A stretch of DNA of 64,000 nt from Vibrio sp. ED004 (GCF_023206395.1 NZ_CP066150.1:434001-498000), one strand, 5' to 3'; shown: positions 35,074-44,174, counted from the first letter of the stretch. The notes: generated by a model from the sequence alone, not told the origin. Numbers and translations are program-made.

Positions 35074-35257
35074 GTATCTAATGGATGTTGATTGAATGAA
35101 AAATCACGTGGAGTAAGCAGAGGTTTCGAGGCGTTGTTTGGTTGGTGTGCTCTTCAGTTGGCGTTTATATTTGTGTAATAAAAATACAGTTATTATTGAC
35201 TTTGGTCACATAACGGCGCAAAATTGACCTCAGATCACACAACGATGAGAACACAGT

Positions 35258-35395
35258 ATGAACGCTACAGTAATCACAAATGAAAACAACGCATCACTAG
35301 CAAAACCTTCAGTAATGAATGAAGTTCTATTTTTTGCTAAGTCTACCGTTATCATGGGTGCAATTATCCTACTTGTTGCTTCTGCTTGGGTTTAA
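35258..35395 (+). CDS. Small single-span membrane protein (45 aa)
   Basis: ATG at 35258, stop TAA at 35393. The 45-aa product has a polar, Asn/Thr-rich N-terminus (MNATVITNENNASLAKP), then one hydrophobic helix (STVIMGAIILLVASAWV) running to the C-terminus. GAGA lies upstream of the start. A TTGACT near 35197 may be its -35 box, and a CRP-like TTGAC-N6-TCACA is at 35224-35239. It resembles other stress-linked small inner-membrane proteins only in shape. No family recognised. Confidence 0.6.
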   Translation: MNATVITNENNASLAKPSVMNEVLFFAKSTVIMGAIILLVASAWV

Positions 35396-35589
35396 TTTCT
35401 TAAATAAACCCGCGTTAAGTGTGATCAGTGGTGGTGATTAGCCACTCACTGACACAAACTAACATCAGAAGCATTACATCCATTCTCTGTATTTTTTCAC
35501 TTCTAGGCTAATCAGGCCGAATTTCTCGCTATCGATAACCCCTAAACTTCTTTACTTCTTCAAGCCAAGCGACGTATCTAACCGATGGT

Positions 35590-36789
35590 TCAAATACGAT
35601 GTTTTAAGCTCGACCAATACAAAACCACCATTAATAGATACGCAAGTGTAGGCGCAATATAACTCGTGCTCAGCGATATCTCATCAATCAAGCTCGCCTG
35701 TGCGAATGGCAAAATAACCCCTCCAATTGAACACATGATTAGAATCGCTGCCCCTTGTGAGTTTTGTTTACCGGATGCATGTAGCGCTTGTGCGTAAATG
35801 ATAGGGTAGAGAGCTGAATTACATAGCCCGATGAAAAGCATCAAATAGCCTATCCAAACATGATTTTGATACATCGCAATGGCACTAATCAAAGCCGCTA
35901 TTGTGCAAGACAGTGAGAATAGATAATGCTTGTTTACTGTGTTGCCGAACTTTGCGAATAGCACTCTGCCAATAAACATGAATACCCAATAAAGAGCGAT
36001 GATCTGTGTTGCGGATACCAAACCAAGGCCGCCATATTGCTGGTCGGCAAGGTACGTAATAGTAAAGGTTCCAAAACTGACCTCGACACCTATGTACAGC
36101 AAGAGTACCAACGCTAACTTCATAAACTGCTGATTTTTAATTAAAAGCGTTAACCCTCGCCAAAAGCCTGTCATCTGCTTTGGTTTGATATCTGGGAGCG
36201 TCATTTTGCTAAAAAATATCAGCAAGCCGAAAAAGAACAGGGCGATGAGTAAGAACAGATACGAAACTTGATGGGCGGTGTTGTCAACGTTAAAACTTGT
36301 CGCCACGAGGATCACAGCAGTAAGTACCAACGGGCCAAGCACAGTGCCAACCGAGTTCGATGCTGTCGCCACACTTTGACGTATAACGCTCTTATCAGGT
36401 GTCGAGAGTAGTGATACGTAAGGTGAACTCACAACTTGAATGGCCGATACTCCTGAGGCCATCAATAAGATACCAAGCAGGGTTGAAATCAGTTGTTCTC
36501 CTCGGACCAAATATGCCATGACTAGGCAGCCGAAAAGGCACCACATCAAGCAGAACTTCAATGTACTTCTATAACCCACTTTCGCCATCACAAATGACGT
36601 TGGAAGCGACACCGTTATTCGCGTAATAAAAAAGGCCATGGGAAAGAGCATTGCCATTTTATAGTCGAGAGCGAAAGCTTCTTTGTAATAGGGAATTAGG
36701 GGGTTACTTGAAACGGTAATGAGCCCCCAGATAAAAAAGATCAAAGACAGTAAAACCAGTGGGGCATCTTTTAACGGGAATACTTTCAT
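35590..36789 (-). CDS. MFS sugar transporter, FucP-like (FHS family)
   Basis: The 399-aa protein has twelve membrane helices. It begins LVLLSLIFFIWGLITVSSNPLIPYYKEAF, the FHS family pattern (FFxWG, then NPLIPYxK), with an intact second half (VSFGTFTITYLADQQYG). FHS carriers are sugar:proton symporters. As the last gene of the yia-like operon it may bring in a pentose, hexose or sugar acid used by that operon. A terminator hairpin lies between it and the gene before, so it could have separate control. Confidence 0.85.
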   Translation of the reverse strand: MKVFPLKDAPLVLLSLIFFIWGLITVSSNPLIPYYKEAFALDYKMAMLFPMAFFITRITVSLPTSFVMAKVGYRSTLKFCLMWCLFGCLVMAYLVRGEQLISTLLGILLMASGVSAIQVVSSPYVSLLSTPDKSVIRQSVATASNSVGTVLGPLVLTAVILVATSFNVDNTAHQVSYLFLLIALFFFGLLIFFSKMTLPDIKPKQMTGFWRGLTLLIKNQQFMKLALVLLLYIGVEVSFGTFTITYLADQQYGGLGLVSATQIIALYWVFMFIGRVLFAKFGNTVNKHYLFSLSCTIAALISAIAMYQNHVWIGYLMLFIGLCNSALYPIIYAQALHASGKQNSQGAAILIMCSIGGVILPFAQASLIDEISLSTSYIAPTLAYLLMVVLYWSSLKHRI

Positions 36790-36816
36790 AGTGATTCCTT
36801 ATCAATAGCGATAAAA

Positions 36817-36841
36817 AAAGCAGAAGATGATCTTCTGCTTT
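36817..36841 (-). terminator. Terminator upstream of the FHS transporter gene
   Basis: AAAGCAGAAGA pairs with TCTTCTGCTTT, 3-nt loop; the minus strand continues with T6. It separates the small barrel-fold gene from the transporter gene. Confidence 0.8.
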
Positions 36842-36878
36842 TCGATTGAGACTTTACGGTGTATTGCCTATTCAGCCG

Positions 36879-37202
36879 TTAATCACGTACAAAATTGATG
36901 TGATGAACATGAATGTTGTATTTCTCAATAATCACTTTGGTCGCATGCATACTTTTGATTCGTTGCTCAGAATCTAAAGCAGCAGCCATTGCTGACTCGT
37001 GCTCGTAACTGTGTTGCATCATAAGCAGCAGGTTCTTATGGCTTTCAGCTTCAATCGCTTCAGGCTTATTCAGCGTTAACCCTTGGTTATTCGGAAATGT
37101 GCGAATAATAGGCGCGACTTCGTTTTCCATGTATTGGTAGAAGTCTTGTTTTTGATCTTCAGTTAAATCAGCTTCGAAAAAAGCGGTGCGAAAAATTGTC
37201 AT
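36879..37202 (-). CDS. Small dimeric alpha/beta-barrel protein
   Basis: The ATG at 37202 follows AAGGA at 7 nt, giving 107 aa; a farther start at 37223 would overlap the sgbU-like gene. The pattern MTIFRTAFFEADLTEDQKQ, FPNNQGLTLNKPE, LLLMMQHSYEHESAMAAALDSEQR resembles ferredoxin-like ABM/DUF barrels. It may be a mutarotase-like or ligand-binding accessory of the operon; no activity can be assigned. Confidence 0.75.
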   Translation of the reverse strand: MTIFRTAFFEADLTEDQKQDFYQYMENEVAPIIRTFPNNQGLTLNKPEAIEAESHKNLLLMMQHSYEHESAMAAALDSEQRIKSMHATKVIIEKYNIHVHHINFVRD

Positions 37203-37212
37203 GGTCGTTTCC

Positions 37213-38082
37213 TTACAGTTCAAAGCCAGATTGGTTAGCGATAGATTTCAACGTTGCTTTTGCTTGTTTGATATCGTCTAACCAGTTGTCATTTTGAGCC
37301 CACATTTCAATCACTAATGGTGCGCTGTAATCAATTTCAGCGAGTGTTTTGAAAATAGCAGGGAAGTCGACTTGACCTTCACCAATAACCAGATCTCGGA
37401 ACTGACCTTTACAGGTTTCTGAAACTCGTAACGTGTCTTTAAGGTGAACTTGTACTAGGTGATCGCGGCTCAATTTTAGCTCGGTACACACGTCGTAGTT
37501 CCAACCAGAAATATTACCTACGTCTGGGTAAGCCATGAAGTAAGGTGATGGGATTTCACGCTTAAGTACTTCAAACTTGCTCAGAGAGTTAAGGTACGGG
37601 GTGTCCATGATCTCCAAACCTAACATGATGCCTGCACGCTCCGCCATTTTGGTGGCTTGTTGCATGCCTTCAATAAAGCGAGCGTGAGTTTCAGCTGATT
37701 GCGGCTCGTAATACACGTCGTAGCCCGCCATTTGAATGCAACGAATACCCAGTTTGTATGCTAATGAGATCGCTTTTTCCATGATGATCAGCGATTCCGT
37801 ACGAATAGCTTCGTCCATAGAGCCAAACGGGAATTTACGATGCGCGCTTAAACACATCGATTGGAAAGGCATTTGGTGCTTTTCACAAAGGCGACGAAGT
37901 TCGTAGATTTCTTCATCAGACCAATCCAAACGAGCGCGTCGCTCATCGGTTTCATCGACAGAAATTTCCACAAAGTCGAAGCCCGCTTCTTTCGCGTGAA
38001 TCAGGCGCTCTTCCCAAGTAAGGGAAGTTGGCATCGCTTTTTCGTAAATACCTAATCTGAATTTGTTTTTAGAATCAAACAT
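37213..38082 (-). CDS. sgbU: L-xylulose/L-ribulose-5-phosphate 3-epimerase, second copy
   Basis: A 289-aa paralog of the UlaE protein at 32203-33084. The two share long identical stretches, for example SMCLSAHRKFPFGS, MEKAISLAYKLGIR, NSLSKFEVL and YPDVGNISGWNYD. By position in the operon it corresponds to SgbU of E. coli. The active-site Glu and Asp positions seen in UlaE are retained. It lies 10 bp after the IclR gene. Confidence 0.93.
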   Translation of the reverse strand: MFDSKNKFRLGIYEKAMPTSLTWEERLIHAKEAGFDFVEISVDETDERRARLDWSDEEIYELRRLCEKHQMPFQSMCLSAHRKFPFGSMDEAIRTESLIIMEKAISLAYKLGIRCIQMAGYDVYYEPQSAETHARFIEGMQQATKMAERAGIMLGLEIMDTPYLNSLSKFEVLKREIPSPYFMAYPDVGNISGWNYDVCTELKLSRDHLVQVHLKDTLRVSETCKGQFRDLVIGEGQVDFPAIFKTLAEIDYSAPLVIEMWAQNDNWLDDIKQAKATLKSIANQSGFEL

Positions 38083-38091
38083 TCTTTTTCC

Positions 38092-38850
38092 TTAAAAGAG
38101 TTGTTGTTCTATACGCGTTGTAATGTCTTGAATTCTGCTAGCAATTTCTTCGTAGCCGAGTGCTTTCATTTTGGGCGTAAGCGACGAGACACTTACCGCG
38201 TATACAGGAGATTTGTTCTTGTCAAAAATAGGGACAGCAACACAAGAGATACCCGCTTCGTTCTCTTCATCATCGAGCGCATAACCACGCGCTTTGATTT
38301 TATCGAGAACATCAAAAAACTGAGACTTATCGAGAATCGTATTCTCAGTTAACGGTTTCATCGTGCTGACATTGCGTTGCCAGTAGGTCTCTCGAACGCT
38401 CTCTGAGCTGAATGCGAGGTAACATTTACCTGCAGCAGAGCAGTACATTGGTGAATGTAGCCCTACGTAGGTTCGAGTTCTAAAGGCAGAGTTAACAGGT
38501 TCGAACTTGTCTTTAAAAATGATGTTGTCAGCATCAAAAGAGAGAAAGTTTACCGTTTCATTCACATCGTCGAGCAGTTCAGATAGATATGGCTTAACCG
38601 TGCCAGTGACATCAGAGTTGATAGCAGCATGTCCTAGCTGAACCAACTTCATTGTTAAGCGATATTCTTTACCTGAACACATTTGAGCAACATAACCAGA
38701 GGCTTCAAACGTCGCTAAAATACGATGGACAGAAGACTTGTTGAAGCCTGTCCCTTCAGACACTTTTTGTAGAGAAACGCCATTCGGGTAGTTCCCAAGG
38801 AATTCCAATACGGTCAGTGCTTTAGACAACGATTTAATTTGCTCACTCAT
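38092..38850 (-). CDS. IclR-family regulator (YiaJ-like)
   Basis: The protein (252 aa) has the IclR winged helix (LTVLEFLGNYPNGVSLQKVS, then TGFNKSSVHRILATFEASGYV) and the IclR effector domain (about 75-250; LHSPMYCSAAGKCYLAF and GYALDDEENEAGISCVAVPIF). In E. coli the equivalent YiaJ represses yiaK-S and its gene is separate and upstream. Here it sits inside the operon between sgbH and sgbU, 7 bp from the former, so it would be autoregulated with its targets. Its operator may be the repeats at 46991-47027. Confidence 0.93.
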   Translation of the reverse strand: MSEQIKSLSKALTVLEFLGNYPNGVSLQKVSEGTGFNKSSVHRILATFEASGYVAQMCSGKEYRLTMKLVQLGHAAINSDVTGTVKPYLSELLDDVNETVNFLSFDADNIIFKDKFEPVNSAFRTRTYVGLHSPMYCSAAGKCYLAFSSESVRETYWQRNVSTMKPLTENTILDKSQFFDVLDKIKARGYALDDEENEAGISCVAVPIFDKNKSPVYAVSVSSLTPKMKALGYEEIASRIQDITTRIEQQLF

Positions 38851-38857
38851 ATATGTG

Positions 38858-39502
38858 CTACCAGTGTTTACCTATTTCAGTATGGAAGTTTTCTGCGATG
38901 TCACGGCCATTGCTACCGGCTAATGCACGACCAGCAATAAATGACTTTGCAGACAGATTCTTAAACAAATGCAGATCGTCTGGCACAATACCACCAGTTA
39001 TGGATAGTTCAATTCCAATATCCGATAATTTCTGCATTTTTATCAAATCTTCTTCGGTCCAGCTCACACCTGCGAGCTCGGCATCACGTGATCGGTGATA
39101 AATTGCTTGTTTAATACCCATGTCGACCCATGCTCTTGCGTCGTCTAGAGTCCAGTGTCCATAGAGCTCAATTTGTACTTCGCCACCAAATTCGTCCGTC
39201 ACTTTTTTGGCTGAGCGTATTGTTTCGATATGAGCCGCTGCACTTACGGTTACCCAGTTGGCACCCGCTTCCATTGCTAGACGCGTTAAAATAGCGCTGG
39301 CATCGGTGATTTTCATATCACACACAATGATGTGGCTGGGGTATTTTTCTCGTAGGATTCTTACGCTATCTACGCCGTGGGCGAAGGCTAAAATCGTCCC
39401 GATTTCAATCACATCTAACTTATCTGCAACATGCTCTATTGAGGCTAATGCAGTGTCGATATCAGTGGCATCAAGTGCCATTTGTAATAAGGGCTTAGAC
39501 AT
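38858..39502 (-). CDS. sgbH: 3-keto-L-gulonate-6-phosphate decarboxylase, second copy
   Basis: A 214-aa paralog of UlaD (31547-32194) with the same motifs: QMALDATD, EIGTILAFAHGVDS, CDMKITDASAIL, YHRSRDAELAGVSWTEEDL and ELSITGGIVPDDL. It overlaps the end of the kinase gene by 8 bp, which indicates translational coupling. It corresponds to SgbH/YiaQ. Confidence 0.94.
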   Translation of the reverse strand: MSKPLLQMALDATDIDTALASIEHVADKLDVIEIGTILAFAHGVDSVRILREKYPSHIIVCDMKITDASAILTRLAMEAGANWVTVSAAAHIETIRSAKKVTDEFGGEVQIELYGHWTLDDARAWVDMGIKQAIYHRSRDAELAGVSWTEEDLIKMQKLSDIGIELSITGGIVPDDLHLFKNLSAKSFIAGRALAGSNGRDIAENFHTEIGKHW

Positions 39503-40988
39503 TCATTTCATCCTCAAATTGTTTGAACAACTGCACCAGTCTTTGATAGTGCTTATATTTTGTTTGGTATAGGTCGTAATGTTCAGGGTTTGGTTCAACA
39601 CGTGATGCAGAATTGGTAATGGCTTGCGTGCATTCTTCTAGTGATGTGAATTCGCCTGCTCCCACCATCGCCATCATGGCTGCGCCTAATGAGCCAGTTT
39701 CATCAACGTCTGATATTTCAACCGTCATACCGGTTAGGTCAGCCAGCATTTGCATCCATACAGGACTAGACGCAGGGCCGCCGGTCACTTTCAATACGTT
39801 TGCTTTCGGGAAACGCTGGCGCATACGTTCAAGATGTATGTTGTGACAGAACAAAATACCTTCCCAAATCGCTTGAATCAGGTGACCTTTTGTATGGTGC
39901 GATTGCAGCCCGTAGAAGCCTGACTTCAAGCCGAGACCTTGGTTAGAACCGTAAAGAAATGGCACGAAATAGAGGCTGCTTGATGCCGTGTCTAATGCTT
40001 CAACTAATGCTTGGTTTTGCTGGTGGTCGAGTTGACCATTGTCACCAAGGTAATCGGCGAACCATTCGTAATTGCCCGCAGAGGTAGGGCTTGCTTCATG
40101 AATGATGTATTCACCATCGACAGCGTAATGGCCATAGACAAAGTTGTGCGCTTCTTGAGTCACTTGCTTTGAGATGCCAGACGTGACCGCCCAAGTGCCC
40201 ATTACGTAATTCAGAGTGTCTTCAGAAGAGTTGATTCCAGAACAGATCGCGGTTGATACCACATCAAACAACCCGCCAAATACAGGTGTTCCAAGTGCAA
40301 GGCCTGTCTCTTTTGCGACTGCTGCTGTGATTTTCCCTGCTTGTTGCTGAGGTTTCACTACCGGAGGGAGCGCATCCCAAATTTCTTCGATACCAAATGT
40401 TTTTAGAAGGGCTTTGTCATACTCACCAGTGATCGAGTTGAAAAAGTTACTCTCTGAAATATTGGTCAGTTCCGCGGCCACTTCGCCCGTTAAACGATAG
40501 CGAAGATAGTCGTGAGACATCATTACTGCGCCAATGTTGTTATAGCGCTCTGCATCGTTGTCTTTGATCCAACGAATGATAGAAACCGGGTGACCTGTCC
40601 AAAGTGTTTGCAGTGTGGTTGGGTAGATCCCTTGTGCTTTACCTTGTTCTAGCCACTCTTTAACAATGGGCAGCGAACGCGAGTCTGAAGACATAATGCC
40701 ATGACCAAGATTTTGTCCCTTTTTATCAAGTAGGTAAACGCCTTTGCCTTGGGCTGAAATGCTTAAGCCTTTGATGTCTAATGGATCGACTTTTGTTGTA
40801 TCTAGAAGCTGTTTAATGACGTCGACCGCGTTCCCCCATAAGGCATCGAGGTCACGCTCTACCCAGCCTTGCTTCTCGTTGATGACGCTCGCCGATACGC
40901 GAGCAAGGCCTTGTTGCTCACCTTTTGCGTTAAATAACGCGGCTTTCATAAAAGTGCCGCCAGAATCAATTCCGATGTAGTAATTCAT
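39495..40988 (-). CDS. lyxK: FGGY carbohydrate kinase, L-xylulose kinase-like
   Basis: A 497-aa FGGY kinase: N-terminal GIDSGGTFMKAALF, substrate region GWVERDLDALWGNA, LSISAQGKGVYLLDKKG, SSDSRSLPIVKEW, and C-terminal KVTGGPASSPVWMQMLADLTG and GSLGAAMMAMVGAGE. By family and context it matches LyxK of the yia operon, which phosphorylates L-xylulose (and 3-keto-L-gulonate) for SgbH/SgbU/SgbE. The start ATG overlaps the stop of the yiaL-like gene as TAATG. Confidence 0.92.
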   Translation of the reverse strand: MNYYIGIDSGGTFMKAALFNAKGEQQGLARVSASVINEKQGWVERDLDALWGNAVDVIKQLLDTTKVDPLDIKGLSISAQGKGVYLLDKKGQNLGHGIMSSDSRSLPIVKEWLEQGKAQGIYPTTLQTLWTGHPVSIIRWIKDNDAERYNNIGAVMMSHDYLRYRLTGEVAAELTNISESNFFNSITGEYDKALLKTFGIEEIWDALPPVVKPQQQAGKITAAVAKETGLALGTPVFGGLFDVVSTAICSGINSSEDTLNYVMGTWAVTSGISKQVTQEAHNFVYGHYAVDGEYIIHEASPTSAGNYEWFADYLGDNGQLDHQQNQALVEALDTASSSLYFVPFLYGSNQGLGLKSGFYGLQSHHTKGHLIQAIWEGILFCHNIHLERMRQRFPKANVLKVTGGPASSPVWMQMLADLTGMTVEISDVDETGSLGAAMMAMVGAGEFTSLEECTQAITNSASRVEPNPEHYDLYQTKYKHYQRLVQLFKQFEDEMNV

Positions 40989-41476
40989 TATTTGGCATCC
41001 AGTAAGTCATTGTGAATCTTCACCACCAGTTTTCTTACCGGTTGGCTGTCATCATTTTCAATGTTGGTGATGTGCACGATATTTGGCGTGAACAAATAAA
41101 ATTGATTGCGTTTTGCATGGATGAAGCTCAGTTCAATTCCCGGATATTCGTAGAATTGAAGGTCACGTTCTTGGTTATAAGGCTGCGCGTTGCTGTGTTC
41201 GCCTGTGTCTACTGCCCAAGCCATCACTTCAGAACCTTCCAGAATGATCTGCAGGTCAGAATGGTATTTATGGACTTCAGGTTGGAAGTTACCTAGTGGT
41301 TCTTTGTCGTATTCCAACACAACAAACCATGCTTGTTTTGAATCAAAACCAGGCAGTTCATGGCGACCTAGAGCAAGTTGTTCTTTGTCTATGCTGTTCA
41401 AGTACTCAAGCACGTTTTGAATAACGACAGGATACGATTTACTGATTTGAGTAAGTTGAGTATTTCCGACTAACAT
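40988..41476 (-). CDS. yiaL: YhcH/YjgK/YiaL-family protein
   Basis: A 162-aa DUF386 beta-barrel protein with GRHELPGF, VVLEYDKEPLGNFQPEVHKYHSDLQIILEGSE (read in parts) and NIVHITNIE, including the conserved HxxxxDLQ and metal-type histidines. Family members are often sugar isomerase- or anomerase-like (EbgC, NanQ). In E. coli yiaL is in the same operon. Its precise reaction in diketogulonate use is not established. Confidence 0.92.
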   Translation of the reverse strand: MLVGNTQLTQISKSYPVVIQNVLEYLNSIDKEQLALGRHELPGFDSKQAWFVVLEYDKEPLGNFQPEVHKYHSDLQIILEGSEVMAWAVDTGEHSNAQPYNQERDLQFYEYPGIELSFIHAKRNQFYLFTPNIVHITNIENDDSQPVRKLVVKIHNDLLDAK

Positions 41477-41520
41477 AAAATTCTCTTATAAAATAAACGG
41501 CTATCAAGAAACGAGCAGGG

Positions 41521-42363
41521 TTAGGTAAATAAGCGGTGTAAGAGTTCAGCTAGCCCTGTCTCATCATCGTTATTTTTTTGTGTGATCAGGTCTGCAGAAC
41601 TTTTTACCGTATCGTCGGCATTTTGCATCGCAACGCCGAGACCAACGGCCTTAAGCATTGAGATATCGTTATGGTTGTCTCCTACGGCGATGCACTCGTC
41701 TAGACTGATGCCTAGAGGTTCGATGTAGCGAGTCAACGCATTACCTTTGCTGTTTCCCGTTGCGGCGAAATCGACCCGGTCAATCCAAGACCGTTCGCCA
41801 TTGAAGTTCTCTTTTACGAAAGGAATCTCGGCAAATGTGTTTACTTCGCCTTCCACAACAAATTTCCACACATAGTCAGAGCTTTGAGCCTCATGCTGGA
41901 AATCGTCGACCTTTTGAATATTAGGGCGTTGGCTTTCCGGAAAGGTTTGAGACCACGTCAACAGCGCTTCCATGTATTCAATTGGACGAGCTCTTGAGTA
42001 GAGCATGGCATCACGAACGTACATCACCATCTTCAAGTTATGTGCTTGAGAAAGCTTAATAAATTCGGCAGCGATGTCTTTGTCTATGGCGTTTTCTTGA
42101 ATGACTGTATCGTTCTGGTAATCAAAGATGTAAGTGCCGTTGCAACAAATTATTGGGGTCGATAAGCCAAGCTGGTCGTAATAAGGCTTCGCCGCAACAT
42201 GGTGGCGCCCGGTAACGACAACCACATGAGTGTGCTGAGCGATCTGTTTGATCGTCTCGACTAACTCTTGGCTAATCGTGTGCTCTGAATTAAGAACGGT
42301 ACCATCGAGATCGAGAGCCAATAGCTTGTGCTTAGACGACTGATGCGTAAACAGCTGATCCAT
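41521..42363 (-). CDS. Cof-type HAD-IIB phosphatase in the yia-like operon
   Basis: A HAD-IIB protein of 280 aa from the ATG at 42363, chosen because AAGG lies upstream and the gene then begins 10 bp after the sgbE-like stop. Motif I LALDLDGTVLNSEHT, motif II VVVTGRHHVAAKPYY, motif IV VGDNHNDISMLKAVGLGVAM. It is a close paralog of 30721-31542 and like it follows the 4-epimerase gene. No phosphatase is part of the E. coli yia operon. A role in removing an inhibitory sugar phosphate is possible but unproved. Confidence 0.9.
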   Translation of the reverse strand: MDQLFTHQSSKHKLLALDLDGTVLNSEHTISQELVETIKQIAQHTHVVVVTGRHHVAAKPYYDQLGLSTPIICCNGTYIFDYQNDTVIQENAIDKDIAAEFIKLSQAHNLKMVMYVRDAMLYSRARPIEYMEALLTWSQTFPESQRPNIQKVDDFQHEAQSSDYVWKFVVEGEVNTFAEIPFVKENFNGERSWIDRVDFAATGNSKGNALTRYIEPLGISLDECIAVGDNHNDISMLKAVGLGVAMQNADDTVKSSADLITQKNNDDETGLAELLHRLFT

Positions 42364-42373
42364 GTGTGAAACC

Positions 42374-43084
42374 TTACTTCTGTCCGTAGTATGAGTTCTT
42401 ACCGTGCTTACGGTTGTAGTGCTTATCGAGCAGCTCTGGTTGAATAGCGACTTCTGGGCTGATTGAGCGAGTGGCTGTTGCCATAGCTGCAATCTCTTCC
42501 ATTACTACCGCGTTGTGCACTGCGTCTGAACCATCTTTGCCCCATGTGAATGGCGCATGGCCCGCGATGATCACGCCTGGCATTGCTTGTGGGTCGATGT
42601 CACGTTGGTTGAATTCTTCAATGATCACTAAGCCTGTATTTTTCTCGTACTCAGACTCAATTTCAGATTTAGTGAGTAATCGAGTACAAGGGACATCGCC
42701 GTAGAAGTAATCGGCGTGTGTTGTTCCCAACGCTGGAATATCTCGGCCTGCTTGTGCCCAAATAGTGGCGTTGCGAGAGTGCGTATGAACAATGCCGCCA
42801 ATGTTTGGGAAGGCTTTGTAAAGCTCAACGTGGGTTGCTGTGTCACTTGAAGGGTTTAACTTGCCTTCAATACGGTTGCCTTCTAAATCCAGCACCACAA
42901 TGTCGTCTGCCGTCATTACATCGTATTCCACACCAGATGGTTTGATGGCAATAACGCCGCGTTCGCGGTCAATCTCAGAGACATTGCCCCATGTGAAAGT
43001 AACTAAGCCATATTTAGGAAGTTGTAAGTTTGCTGCGAACACTCGTTCTTTTAATTCTTGATACGCGTTTGGTTCTTGAGACAT
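42374..43084 (-). CDS. sgbE: L-ribulose-5-phosphate 4-epimerase, second copy
   Basis: A 236-aa paralog of UlaF (29924-30622): [47 protein letters not shown] and the zinc motif [19 protein letters not shown]. It corresponds to SgbE/YiaS and completes conversion to D-xylulose 5-phosphate. It lies downstream of the TRAP binding protein gene, after a stem-loop without T-run. Confidence 0.95.
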   Translation of the reverse strand: MSQEPNAYQELKERVFAANLQLPKYGLVTFTWGNVSEIDRERGVIAIKPSGVEYDVMTADDIVVLDLEGNRIEGKLNPSSDTATHVELYKAFPNIGGIVHTHSRNATIWAQAGRDIPALGTTHADYFYGDVPCTRLLTKSEIESEYEKNTGLVIIEEFNQRDIDPQAMPGVIIAGHAPFTWGKDGSDAVHNAVVMEEIAAMATATRSISPEVAIQPELLDKHYNRKHGKNSYYGQK

Positions 43085-43122
43085 GGTATTTGCCTATGTT
43101 GTATTGAGTTGAAGTACGAGTT

Positions 43123-43165
43123 GATTGCCTAGCTAAATTCTTAGCCAAAAACGCGCTAGGCAATC
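43123..43165 (-). other. Intercistronic stem-loop between yiaO-like and sgbE-like genes
   Basis: GATTGCCTAGC (43123-43133) pairs perfectly with GCTAGGCAATC (43155-43165), 21-nt loop, no T-run after it on the minus strand. Its place after a TRAP binding-protein gene suggests mRNA stabilisation of that more abundant protein. Confidence 0.65.
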
Positions 43166-43178
43166 GCACTCAATCGCG

Positions 43179-44153
43179 TTACTTAGTGGCTAGCTTGATC
43201 TTGTTAATCATGACATCGCCATTTTTCTCGATGTAAGCGCTCCATACTGGCTGAATCGCCTGTTGGAAAGCCGCACCATCAACATCACGGTTTACTTGCA
43301 TACCGTTTGCTTCTAGTTGAGCAATCATCTTGTCTTCTTTCTGGATGCTTAGCTCACGCTGCATTGCCACGGCTTCAGCGGAAACCTCTTCGATGATTTT
43401 TTGCTCTTCTTCAGTTAGCTTGTCGAACTTACGTAGGTTCATAGTAAGAACCAGTGGTGAGTAAGCGTGCTGTGTAAGGCTTAGGTACTTTTGTACTTCA
43501 TCAAACTTGAAAGACAGCGTTACAGAAATTGGGTGGTCTTGAGAGTCAACAACGCCTGTTTCAAGTGCAGTATAAAGTTCAGATACTGGAAGTTGCTGAG
43601 GGTTCGCTCCTAGCTCATTGAACATGTCATTCAGTGCTTTCGAGCCGTTAACACGCATCTGTAGGCCTTTGACATCTGAAGGTAGACGAATCGGTTTCTC
43701 GTTATTGGTCATGTTGCGGTAACCGTTTTCTGGGAAACCAAGACCTTTAAGACCGAATTTCTCGAAGTTCTCTAACACTTCTTTACCCGGTTCGCCGTCT
43801 AGTACTTTGTATGCTGTTTGACGATCTGGAAACATGAATGGCAGGGTGAATGCTGCTGATTCAGGCATTAGACCGTTGTAGTTGTTTAGGCCAACCATCG
43901 CTAAATCAACGATGCCAGCGCGTGAACCGTCGATCATCTGCTTATCACTGCCCAGTTGACCTTGTGGGTATACGTTTACTTTGATTTCGCCGTTTGAACG
44001 AGCTTCTACTTCTTTCTTAAAGAACAAAGATAGGTCTTGTTGCAAATCTGACTCTGGTGCAGCGTGCGCCAGTTTTAGAGTGGTTGTTGCAAGCGCGTTT
44101 GAGCTCAATGCAATCGTTGAAGCAAGTAACGTAAGTTTTAGTAGGGTTTTCAT
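43179..44153 (-). CDS. yiaO: TRAP transporter substrate-binding protein (DctP/YiaO family)
   Basis: The 324-aa periplasmic protein has a signal peptide (MKTLLKLTLLASTIALSSNALA, about 22 residues in all). The mature part has the DctP pattern: TLKLAHAAPESDLQQDL, VYPQGQLGSDKQMIDGSRAG, GYRNMTNNEKPIRLPSDVKGLQMRV (in parts), NPQQLPVSELYTALETGVVDSQDHPI with the carboxylate-binding Arg near residue 150-170. Context points to 2,3-diketo-L-gulonate or a related acid as ligand, as for YiaO. Confidence 0.95.
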   Translation of the reverse strand: MKTLLKLTLLASTIALSSNALATTTLKLAHAAPESDLQQDLSLFFKKEVEARSNGEIKVNVYPQGQLGSDKQMIDGSRAGIVDLAMVGLNNYNGLMPESAAFTLPFMFPDRQTAYKVLDGEPGKEVLENFEKFGLKGLGFPENGYRNMTNNEKPIRLPSDVKGLQMRVNGSKALNDMFNELGANPQQLPVSELYTALETGVVDSQDHPISVTLSFKFDEVQKYLSLTQHAYSPLVLTMNLRKFDKLTEEEQKIIEEVSAEAVAMQRELSIQKEDKMIAQLEANGMQVNRDVDGAAFQQAIQPVWSAYIEKNGDVMINKIKLATK

Positions 44154-44174
44154 TATTATTTTCTCCGTCGAGGA

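Noticed and set aside
35224..35239. CRP site before the 45-aa gene
   Set aside because: TTGAC-N6-TCACA is only 8 of 10 and lies just 19 bp from the start codon; kept as a remark, not as a feature.
42364..42492. N-terminal extension of the HAD protein at 41521
   Set aside because: The extra 43 residues lie inside the sgbE-like gene in another frame; the ATG at 42363 has a ribosome site.
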